Under the pieces are notes generated by a model. It was not told where the DNA came from, ran no database searches, and saw only the letters and a program-made list of their open reading frames with translations. Both the position numbers and the translations under genes were made by a program. DNA of 64,000 nt from Orientallactaga sibirica. Its lineage: Eukaryota; Chordata; Mammalia; Rodentia; Dipodidae. Shown here piece by piece: positions 14,101 through 26,452 of the stretch (the first letter of the stretch is position 1; each line of letters starts with the position of its first letter). Where the stretch lies: assembly GCA_036365145.1 (NCBI GenBank), contig JAEOAD010002712.1, forward strand, positions 2,995,001-3,059,000, in the 5' to 3' direction.

Positions 14101-17100
14101 GGTTAGAGTGAGACCCTACCTCAAAAACAAAAAATTAGTTGCTAGATGCTGAGGTTATATGCTCTGAAAAATTAAAGTGCTTCAGTGGAATTTTATCTCC
14201 TAATAGCTACTACCTCACACGTTCCTTTAGGTCAGGATCTAACTAAATTTTATCACCTGGCCTCTACAAACCATTGATTGTCTCCATTTGTGCCTGTTTC
14301 CTATATATAGGATAAAGTTTTCAGTTATAACTTAGCAATTATACTTCCTCTTAAATATTTTCTTGGAATATTAGAAAAACATTACTGAGATCAATGATAA
14401 TTTAATTTTCTAGAAAAAAGATTATGGGCAGTTTAAACTTTTTAAAACCTGTTTTTGGTGTGATGTGTGTGCACTGGTATGTGCATGCATGTAAAAGCCA
14501 GAGGACAATGTTGGGAGTTCTCTTCTATTGATCTTATGCCTTATTTCCTGGGTACAGTCTCATGCTGAACCGGGAGCTTGCCACATTTTGGCTAGACTAG
14601 GTGACTAGTCAGCAGGCCCCAGTAATCCTGCTTCTGCCCCCTCCTGCATTGGGGCTATAGGCATGCCCAGCCATGCCTAGCTTTTCATGTGGGTGCTGGT
14701 CCTCATGCTTGCACAGCATGTGCTCTTACAAACTGAGCCATCTCCCCAGACCAGTTTGAGCTCTTGGTTACTAGAGAGGTACTTTGTTCTACCTAAGTGT
14801 TGTGTGTGTATGCAGGGTCTCTTGTTCATTGTTGCATTAGACAGGCTAGCTAGCTCATAAGCCTCTAGGGGATTCTCCTGTCTCCATTCTCCTCTTTTTC
14901 CCCCCTGAGATAGGATTTCACTCTAGCCCAGGCTGACCTTGAACTTACTCTGTCGTCCCAGGCCGGCCTCAAACTCATAGCAATCCTTGTACCTCTGCCT
15001 CCCAAGTGCTGGGTTTAAAGGTGTGTGCCACCTTTCCCAGCTCCACTTTCCTTTTTGTCATAGGCACACTGGGATCACAGAAGCCTGTTATAGCATATGG
15101 CTTTGCTTGCACAGAGCCAGCTCCCTAGCCCCTAAGTGTTTAATACATTTAAAAATGCTCTATAGACTGAGGAGATGGCTTAATAGACAATGTGTTGTGT
15201 GAAGATCTGAGTTCAGACCCCCAGCACCCATGTAACCTGCCTGTAGCCCAGTACTTGGGAAGCAGAAGCGGGGGCTCCTGGGACAAGGTGGCAGCTAGAT
15301 TAGCTGATCACTGAGCTTTGGGTTCAAGCAAGAGACTCTTGACTCAGGAAATGAGGTGGTGGTGGAAAGTGATGAAGACATTGAAACCACTACACTGATG
15401 AATCACATGAGCCACACAGAAAGATTCTGTCCTAAAAAAATATCCTTCTGCACGTGTACATCTCTAAGGCCTTACCACAGAAGGAGCAAGTCCTTTTGAA
15501 TTCTGTTTCTTCTTGGGTTTAGAAGGGGTTTGCTTGTCTGAGGTATTGTGAGCTCCACTCATTTGATTCACTTGCCTATAAAATCCATCTGAAAGATATT
15601 CCAAGGAAACTGTTTTGTGTTTTCTGATCTCATGATGAGTGTAACATTTGTAAGACCTTAACATGTCATTTTTGATTAGATTAGTGAAATTAAAAACCTG
15701 AAGACTCAGCTGCCTCCTATCTCCTGTGGTGAGACTTTAACATGTAAAAGGGGAAACACACAGATGTTTAGAGCAGCTTTATTTATAATGGCCCAACCAA
15801 CAAAGGCAGTCTTCAGCAGGTGAACGGATGAACTGTAGATTATCTAGACAATACAGTATCATTCAGTGCTAAAAAGACAGGAGCTTGACAAAGTCATGAA
15901 GACTTGGAGGAAAGCTAAAAACAATTTACTAAGCCAAAAGTTAATTTAAAAAGGCACATATCACATTCTGAAAAACCATAGAGACCAGAAAAAAAAAAAA
16001 TCAGTGGTTGCCAGGGATCAGTGAGGAGGTAGATACAAATACCAGAGCACAGAGGAGTTTTAGGGAGTGAAACTATTCTGTGTATTATAATGACAACATA
16101 ATGCTATGTCAATACCTATGGTGTACAACACAAATAATGAATTATAATGCCAACTATAGATTTGGGGTGGTCATGCGTTGATGTAAGTTTGTCAGTTGTA
16201 AAAATGTACCACTTGGATATAGGATGTTGACAGAAGGGGAGGCTGTGTATGTGTAGGTCTCAAGAGCATATGGAATCTCTGCCCTTTTGCTCAACGTTGC
16301 TGTGAAGCCAAAATCATTCTTCAAAACAAAGCAGAAATGGGAGATTACAAACACAAGTGCCCCCTGGTGGAAATCAGATGAAATTACTGACACTTCAGAT
16401 GGAAACCATCAAGCATGAGTAAGTCCGCCTCTACAAATGTAAGAGTAGGACTCATTTACCTTTTTTGTTGCACCTTGTGTCCCAGACCATAATGTTGCCA
16501 TCTCTCCCACCTGTACAGAATACGGCTGTGAAGAAAGAGTTCATCAAGATGTTAACAAAATCAGTCAATGACATGTATTTCAGTTTAAATTAACCAGAGC
16601 ATTTATTTTCTGCTAGGTATTACATTTGGCACAGATTAAAATATTTTAAATATATAGCTCAACAACACAGCACCAAACTGTGATGAGAAGGGATTTGAGA
16701 AGCTTATGCTGAGCAAGCAGAATTCTTGAGTAAATTTTAACACAATGTGAAATACTGTATCACAGTAAGAAAATAAGCAAGCAATAGTTAGAGCATACAG
16801 AGTGCTTACTATTCTAAGTACTACATACTATTTGTGTGTGTATGTGTGCGTGCATGTATGTGCGTGTGTGTGTCTGTGCATGTGCACGTGTGCCAGGGAC
16901 TCTTGCTGCTGCAAAAGAAAAGATACCTGCCCCAGTTTTTGCATCTGGTTTATGTGGGTAGCTTGGGAATTGAACCCAGGCCAGCAGCCTTGCACAAATG
17001 CCTGTAATATGAGTCATCGCCCCAGCCCATATTCTGTATGTTACAAATATGATCTCAATCCTTGCCATCACCTTATTAGGCAATATTAGTTTTCATTTCA

Positions 17101-20100
17101 CAGATGAGAACCTAAGGCACAGAGAATTTGTAAAGGTGTTCTTGGCAGCATGAGTCTAGATCCTCTAATCCAAACATCCAAGATATAGTGTCAAAACATA
17201 CTGCTATCTCCACACAATTTGTAAGAGGTGCTCTGGGGTGGAAGGTAGGCAATGAGACTGAAGAAGAGAATACAAGAGAACATTCATTTACTTGTAATGT
17301 TTTCTTTAAAATTACGTAAAAAAGAGGGCTGGGTATATAGCTCAGTGGCCTAGCACTCACAAGATCCTGGGTTTGACTCTCAGTACTATAAAAAAATAAA
17401 CTAAAATCAGAAACTGCTTCATATTTGGAAGAACAAGCATTTAAAAAACAGATCCATTTGCATCAGTTGTAAATTGGACAAGGTGCCAAAACAACTACCT
17501 GTGGGCTCTGTTGGGAATGAACAAAAACACACCATTTGAGGGAAGTTAACCAAACTAAGTGATTGGCTCATAGCAAATTAGTAAAAGGTAACTAAAATGC
17601 CAGCCGAAAATTTGCCCATCTTCAAAAACCAGAAGAATGCAGAAAAGATGCATGGACTTAGTTGTGGGCAAGGACAGAGTGCAAACGCCATGACAAGAAG
17701 AGCCAGAGAAAGGGAACTCTTAATTCTGTGCTTTGTTTCAGTCTAAGTCGCTGGCCAACCACTGATCCACAAGGGCAAGAGAAAACTGAAACCAATTTGC
17801 AACTGAGGGAAAAACAAAAGAATGGGGGCTAGAAAGGTGGTTCAATGGTTAAGGTACTTGTGTGCAAAGCCTAATGGCCTGAGTTTGATTCCCCAATACC
17901 CATATAAGCCAGATGCACAGTGGCACATGCATTTGGAGTTTGCTTGCAGTGCCTACAGACCCTGGAGTGCCTGTTCTCTTTTCCCTGTGCAAATAATAAT
18001 ATAAAAAACTAAACTGAACTGAGGTGTGTGAGCCATTGCCCTTCGGTAGTGATTACTGAATTCTATTTCCAGACAATCTATGACAATCAATTTTTAATAA
18101 GCCAACCATAATTACAAGTGCTTAACAGTGATTATTGCACAAAACCAAACTAAAAACCATTGAAACATACACTTTATTTATTTATGTTTATTTTCTTCAA
18201 GGTAGGGTTTCACTCTAGGCTGACCTGGAACTCACTATGTAGTCTCAGGGTGACCTCCAAATTACAGTGATCCCACCTCTGCCTCCCAAATGCTGGGATT
18301 AAAGGTGTGCGCCACCCCCCACAAAACATATACTTTAAGTAGGCAAATTTTATGGCATGTGCCATGGTTTGAAGTTTATCCCCTTGAAATTCATGTTGGA
18401 ATTTGCTTCCTATTTGGCAGTATTGTGGGGTGGGACCTTTAAGAAGTGATAATGGAGAATGCTTGGTAAAGTGCTTGCCTTGCAAGTCTAAGAGTCTGAG
18501 TTGTATCCTCAGGACTAGGCACATTGGTGCACACTTGGAATGGCAGCAGGGACAGGTAGTGATCCTGGGAGCTTGCTGACTAGCTAGTCTAGTCTACTTT
18601 AGTAAGTTTTAGTCCAGTGAGAGACCTTGTTTCAAAAAATAAAACAGATGGACAGAGTGAGGCAGTTTAAGGGTGATGGAGCCCTGAAAGCCCTGAAGCT
18701 TGTCCTTGCAGTCTTACTTTGTTAGAGGTCAGAAATGCCAGAAGGATCTGACTTCTTTGTGTGTGTGTATATGTGTGTGTGGTTTTTTGAGGTAGGGTCT
18801 CGCTCTAGCCCAGGCTGACCTGGAATTCACTATGTAATCTCAGGATGGCCTTGAACTCATGGTGATCCTCCTACCTCTGCCTCAAGTGCTGGGATTAAAG
18901 GTATGCGCCACCATGCCCAGCGGATCTATCTTCTTATCTCTTTCTGCTTAAAGGAGTTCCCTCCCTAGAAATCTGGAATGAAAGCTAATCAATTCTGCAC
19001 ATCCAGAACCTAGAAAAGATTCTAATCTGGCCTATAAATGGGCTTTTCCATTTCCAGAAACGCCTCCTGCTGTACAGGAATTTTACCTGCCTTCCTTCTC
19101 TTAAAATTTGTCTATAATATAAATTACCTCTAAACTTTATTCTCTGGTCTTTTGATTTCAATTCTTTGAATTCATAAGAACCTGGAGGCTATTGACTCAG
19201 TTGAAGTTTTGACAGTCGGGTACCTTAACCCCTGGATTAAAGCCCAACCAAGAGCACTTTCAAAGAAAGCGCAATTCTATGTATCATACGGGAGCATTGA
19301 GGGTTATGTCCTAATGAATGGATGGAACAATCCACAGTGATTTAATGAATTATAGGAGAGGTTTTGTTATTCTAAAAGTGAGCTCTTTTTCACTATGTAA
19401 CATTCCCTTCCATACAATGATATAGCAGGTGCTGGAGCCATGCTCTAAATCATAATCTTGGACTTTCAAGCCTCTCGAACAGTGAGTTAAATAAACCTCA
19501 GCCATTTCTTTATAAGTTACTCAGGTGCATACATTTTGTTATATCAGTATAGACTAAATCAGTATATTAATTACACCCCAAATATAAGAAAATTGAAACA
19601 AAAACAAACAGCCCTAAGGGACAATTTCACAAGGCCAAATATGGGCCGGACAGATGGCTTAATAGTTAAGGCGCTTGCCTGTAAGGCCTAAGGACCCATG
19701 TTCGATTCTCCAGGTCCCACGTAAGCCAGATGCACAAGGTGGTGCAAAAGTCTGTAGTTTGTTTGCATTGCAAAGGCCCTGATACACCCATTCTCTCTAT
19801 CCCTCCCTCTCTGTGTCTCTAATAAATAAAAATAAAATTTTCTTCTTATATCTTAAGAAACGTCAAACACCTCTATTCTGCGAAACATAGTTTACAAATC
19901 CTCAAAACTACACAAGCTCCAGTGTTTCAAAGGAACCAAGCCTAAACTTAATATAGGCAAATTAGAGACAGAACCACAGAATTCTCAATGGAACTCAGAC
20001 AGTGGAACAACATTAAGTGATTAAAGAAAAAGGCTGTCACAATGTCATATCCAACAAAAATATCCTTCAAGAATGAAGAAAGATGTAAAGCTGGAGAGAT

Positions 20101-23100
20101 GGCTAAGTGGTTGAGGCACTTGCCTACAAAACCTAACAACCTGAGTTCAACTCTTCAGAACCCATATAAACCAAATATTTGCCCATGGTGGTGCATGTGT
20201 GTGGAGCTCATTTGCAGTGGCTAGAGGCTTTGCCATGCTCATTCTCCCTAATAAATAAAAATATTATTAAAAATGAAAAAAAAAAAAAAGAATGAAGATA
20301 TAAGGCCATATTCAGATACTGGACAACAAAGACCACAAGCCTTGTAAATGTCAAGGGAAGCTTGTTAGGCCAAAGAGAGGATCCCAGAGGAGAGGATAAA
20401 GATTGTATTGCCTGAGGGAAATCACGAGTTAAGTTTTGAATATGTTGAATCTGAAGGCCTTATAGAAGGTTAGAAGACAGAAATATGGCTGTAGATAAAA
20501 GGGGTGGGTACTGTATGTACATAGGTACACAAATAAAAGGAAAAGATGGCTAACTACCACATCCTGGGCCATGCCAACACTCCAAGGGAGAAAAGGGAAG
20601 GAGTGTAGTGTACAAAAGGTACTATGGAGGAGTAAACAAATCAAAGAACCAGAAGGGAATGTTATCACAAATTCTAAGGAAGAATAGAACTGATGAAATT
20701 CCATAAATGAAGTGAAAGAAAAGACCTGAAAAAGTTTCATGGCTCTGACACTGAAGTAATTAGTGCCTCAGAAGCAAGCTGGAAAACAGATGCACCTCGT
20801 TGAGTCCCAGCTTTTCTCATGAAGAAATTTAGACAGGAACTAAGGCAGAATGACAGCTAAAAGAACGTAAGGTTATGATGTCTTGGACCAGGCCGAAGAC
20901 ATTCTTAAGTCTTTCCTGAGAAGAAATAGCCAACAGAGGGAGAGCTTTAAGATACCAGAGCTATGTGGATAAAAGTGATGGCATAAGGTCTTGGAGAGGA
21001 TCAATCAAGAATGTTTCTTGGGGCTGGAGAGATGGCTTAGCGGTTAAGGTGCTTGCCTACAAAGCCAAAGGATTCTGGTTTGATTCTCCAGGACCCACGT
21101 AAGCCAGATGCACAAGGGGGAGCATGTGTCTGGAGTTTGTTTGCAGTGGCTAGAGGCCCTGGCACACCCCTTCTCTCTCTCTCTGCCTTCTCCCTCCCTC
21201 TCTGCTTGCAAATAAGTAAAAATTTAAAAACTTAAAAAAAAAGGACAGTGTTTCCCAACTTTAGTTCAACACTGGAATTCCACAATAAACTTAAATTAAA
21301 AATAAAAAGATAGGACTGGAGAGATGGCTTAGCGGTTAAGGTGCCTGCCTCCTAAGCCTAAAGAACACCGGTTCCAATCTCCAGGTCCCACGTTTAGCCA
21401 GATGCAAAATGACGCAAAGGCGCAATGCCACACTTGACCACAAGGGGGCACACACATCTAGATTTCGTTTGCAGCAGCTGAGAGGCTGCTGGCGCGCCCA
21501 TCTCTATCTTCCTCTCCCTCTCTCTGTGTATCTCTCCAAGAATAATAATAATAATAAATAAATAAAATAAAAGGATAACCAGACCCAGATAGTCCCATTT
21601 AATCAGTATGTTAAAAAAAAAAAAAAAAAAAAACCTTTCAGAGGTGCTGGGAAGATGGCTCAGTGGTTAAAGGTGCTTATTTGCAAAGCCTGCTGGCTTC
21701 ACAGGCAAGTACCTTAACCACTGAGCCATCTCTCCAGCCCCATTCCCTTCTAAAATACAGTATTTTTCCTAGCACTTGGGAGGCAGAGGAAGAAGATTGC
21801 CATGAGTTCGAGGCTACTCTGAGACAACATACTGAATTCCAGGTAGGCCTAGGCTAGAGCAACACACTCCATCTTAGAAAAACCAAAATAAGAAAAAAGA
21901 AAAATATATACAGTATTTTTAATGATAAAGAAAACTGTGGGCTGGGAAGATGGCTTAGTGGTTAAGGTACTTCTTGCCTGCAAAGCCAAAGGACCCAGGT
22001 TTGATTCCCCAGACCCATGTAAGCCAGATGTACAAAGTGGCCCATGCATCTGGAGTTTGTTTACAGCAGCTGAAGGTCCTGATGCACCCATTCTTTCTCT
22101 CTCTGTCAAATAAATTTAAAAAAATTAAAAATAAAGAAAACTGTAATGTTTGTATAACTTTAAGAGGAAAGACTGAGCTGTTTGTTGGTCTAATGTTTAA
22201 AAAATAAAATTAGTGAAAAACAAATGTAGAAAGTAGAAAACAAAAGTTAGAAATAAAAAGCTCTTCAGGGGCTAGAGATATGGCTCAGTGGTTAAGGCGC
22301 TTGCCTGTGAAGCCTAAGAACCCAGGTTCTCTAGTTCTCATGTAAGCCAGATGCACGTGATGGTATGTGCGCCTGGAATTTGTTTACAGTGGCTACAGGC
22401 CCTGTTGTGCCCATTCTCACTCTCTCTCATAAATAAATAAATAAATAAATATCTTTAAAAACTAAAAAGCTCTTCAGATTTCTCAGCTAAGTTTACCCCT
22501 AACTGCTACATACTGTTCTATAGTATTACTTCTTAAATCTTCTTTTCCACACAACAATAAAATATAGGAAAATTAGCTCTGAGAAAATACTAGCTGAAAC
22601 ATAGTAGAAAATTAGGTCATTAAAACTAGTTACATGAAGCCAGGCGTGGCGGCACACACCTTTAATCCCAGCACTTGGGAGGCAGAGGTAGAAGGATTGC
22701 CGCGAGTTCAAGGCCACCCTGAGACTACAGAGTGAATTCCAGATCAGCCTGAGCTAGAGTGAGACGCTACCTCAAAAAATCCCCCCCCCAAACAAAAGGA
22801 AACAAAAAACACCCTAGTTACATGATAAATTTTTAGGTACAGAATCCTGCCCAGTTTATCAAGATTTTCACCCCAGCCTCATACTCTCTATATAAACTTT
22901 TATAAGTAGACTTGATGCACAAAGTGGTGCATGTATCTGGAGTTCATTTGCATTGGCTGGTGGCCCTGGCACACCCATTCTCTCTCTGTCTCTCTCTGCT
23001 TGCAAATAAATCAATAAAATAATTTTAAAATACTTTAAATCAATTAATTTCATTAAGACTTTCTGTCACAGGACAATCTCAACCATCTACATAGCTGCCT

Positions 23101-24060
23101 ACATAATGACAATTTTGACAGGGGCAAGGATATAAATAATTACTGTGTCATCTTTCCCCACTGTTAAGGAGGTAAAGATAGAAACACAAACCTACCTTTC
23201 TGAAACTTAGAAAAGGCAACGGACTTGAGACTGCATTGATGACCTTTGCATGTTCCCATCAGCTCACCAGCTTTTACATCCCAAAATTTGGCTGTCTGAT
23301 CACCTGCTGCTGTAACCTTCCAAAAGTAAGGGAGTACAATTCAACAAAGCAACCCTTTACCAGCATCTGTTCAGAACCTAATCAAATGAAAGACACTTAC
23401 AAGTTTAAATTCTCCAGGAACCCAGGCTAGGTCAAAAACAGCATTCCAGTGAGCCATCCATTCTAAATAAAGAAAATGTCAATATGAAATACACAGACTG
23501 TGTTGGATGGTAGTCATAGTATTAGTTTAAATGCTTTGAAAGCCACAGTGAAAAGATGGTGGCTAGTACCAAGGCCCATGGTCCAAAGAGCACCATAGAA
23601 TCATAGACAATACATAGTCTTTCATTACCACATATCAGTACTGCCATTTAATGTCAAATTCCTTTCTCTGAGTAATTACAATAGTTCCTAAATGGAATCT
23701 TTTTGAAATGTTCAACAATCTTCCTATTGCTCTATGAGAAGAGCACTTTTAGCTTCATAACAAAGCTCCTGCATACTTTGGCCACTATCTCTGCAGCAGA
23801 GGGCAGACTTCTCTCTCATTGTTCTCCACTTCTTTTATCCTAGTTTAACTGGATCACTCCCTTTGTCTTTAGCAGATACCAAGTTTCCTATTGTTTAGGC
23901 TTTTTCTCCACCTGGAGTGCCATCTTTCATCTCCATTGGTCTAAATTCCACCATTCAACCACATGTTCTCCTTCAGGCAAAACTTTCCTGGCCTGCTTTT
24001 TTTTTTTTTTAAACTTTTTATTTTATCTTATTCTTTTTGGAGAGAGACAGAGAGAGAGAC

Positions 24061-24094
<34 letters not shown>

Positions 24095-26421
24095 GGAGGG
24101 AGGGAGGGAGGAAGACAGAGATGGGCGCGTGAGCAGTGTCTCGGCTGCTGAGAACGAAATCCAGATGTGCGCGCCCCCTTGTGGCCAAGTGCAGCATTGC
24201 GCCCTTGTGTCACTTTGCATCTGGCTAAACATGGGACCTGGAGATTGGAACAGCTGGAGATTGGAACCAGTGTTCTGAGGGTTAGGAGGCAGGCGCCTTA
24301 ACCCCTAACCATCTCTCCAGCCCCTGGCCTGCTTTTGAGCTTACACATCAATTAGAGTCCTTGTTTTATGTTAGCTATTCTGACACTAGAGTTGCTGGTT
24401 CCAAGCGATTCATTTCTTAAAGTCAGTAGATATTATTCAAATCATAACATACTAAGATAAAAATCAAAAGAACTATTTTTTTTTTTTAGCAGAGAGAGCG
24501 CTATTAGTAGTGTTTGCCTTGTAAGCATGAGGACTGAATTCAGATCCCCAGCATCCACAAAAAGCTGAGTGTGATGATACATGCCTGTAATATCAGCATG
24601 GAGATGCACATACAGGAGAGTCTTTAGGATTTGTTGGCTAGCTAGTGTAGCTGACTCGGTGAGTTAAGTTCAGTGAGAGAGCCTGTCTCAAAAAATATGG
24701 GCTGGAGATGGTTCAGTGGTAAAAGTGCTTGCCTGCAAAGCCCAACGACCCAAATTTGATTTCCTAGTACCCATATAAGGGCACAAAGTACAAGTGTCTG
24801 GAGTTTATTTGCCCTGGCATGCCCCTCCTCTCAAACAATAATTTTTTTAAAAAGAAAAATTGGACTGGAGAGATGGCTGAGTAGTTAAGGTGCCTGACTG
24901 CACAGCCTAAGAACTCATGTCTGAATCTACAAGTCCCATGTAGCCAGACACACAGTGGATACAAGTGTGCAACGTCAGGCACCTGCCACAAGGAGGTGCA
25001 CACACTTGGAGTTCGTTCGCAGCAGCTGAAGGCCCTGGGTCCATTCTCTCTCTCCCTCTCAAAATAAATAAAGAAAAAGAAAAGTTAAGGGCTGGAGAGA
25101 TGGCTTAGTGGTCAAGACTGGATACTCTGGCATGCCAACTCTCACTCTCAAAAAAAAAAAAAAAAAAAAAAAGACCTAGGGCATGGTGGCACATGTCTTT
25201 AATCCCAGCACTTGGGAGGCAGAGGTAGAAGGATCACCATGAGTTCAAGGCCACCCTGAGACTACCAAGTGAATTCCAGGTCAGCTTGAGCTAGAGTGAG
25301 ACTTGAAAAAACAAAACAAAACAAAATATAAAAAAAGGCCAGTCTGTTTGAGTTTGCCTCAAATATAAATATATATGTATATATATAAAACTATTCTAAA
25401 ATATCTTTACTTTTCATATAACAGTTATTGTCAGATAGGCAGGCCAGCATTTACTTTAATTGGGAAATATTTAAATAATAACCTATTCAAGGATTTATAA
25501 ATTAAAAATGTTAAAAATGAAAGACTTACCTTTGAAGCATTTATTTTTACTAGTTTGTGATTCCGTGTCATATAATCTAACAAAGCCTTCTTCATTGGCT
25601 ACTGCTAATATATGTTCCATATTGGGAGCTAAATAAGAAGCAAAGAATATGTAATGAGAAACACTATTTTCAAGCCAATTTAAAGGTATTAAATTATTGC
25701 TCAGCCTAGTCTCTTACCAGAAGAGAAGGAGCATCCAAAAGGAGGGACTGGGACTCCTGATTCCCCGTAAGACGTGTGCTCATCATTACAGTTGCACTGA
25801 TAACCAGTTAGAAGGGACTCTAGAGGGTACTGTGAAGACCAGCCTAAAACAAGACAATTCTTTCAGAATTAACAAGCTGTATCATATTTCAACACTGGTC
25901 ACAAACGTAGAGATAAATTTTTCATTTTTAAAAAATATTTTATTTTTATTTATTTATTAATTTGAGAGAGAGAGAGAGATAGAGATACAGAAATAGGCAG
26001 GTAGAGAGAGAGAGAGAGAGAGAGAGAGAATGGGCGCGCCAGGGCCTCCTGCCACTGCAAACGAACTCCAGATGCATGTGCCCCCTTATGCATCTGGCTT
26101 ACGTAGGACCTGGAGAATCGAGCCTCGAACTGGGATCCTTAGGCTTCACAGGCAAGCGTTTAACCACTAAGCCATCTCTCCAGCCTGAGATAAATTTTTT
26201 TAAGCCAGGCTTTCCATACATAGCCCTGGCTGGCCTAGAACTTGTAGTGATTCTTCTGCCTCTGCTTCCTGAGGAATGGCGTTACAGGTGTGAGCACTAC
26301 AACTAACTAAATTATTTGTATGCAAAGAGCTTTAACACAGATCTGTTCACTATGGCTCTCCAGAATAGTATTTTTGGTATTTTTTTTAAAAAGATCTTAT
26401 TTTTATTTATTTATTAGTGAC

Positions 26422-26452
<31 letters not shown>

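Noticed and set aside
21018..21110. tRNA gene (A-box and GGTTCGATTCC B-box)
   Set aside because: It is the tRNA-derived head of a DIP-like SINE repeated dozens of times; no cloverleaf with a proper acceptor stem.
23963..24232. Arg/Glu-rich and Ser/Leu-rich frames
   Set aside because: Both are translations of the (GA)n part of a DIP-like SINE.
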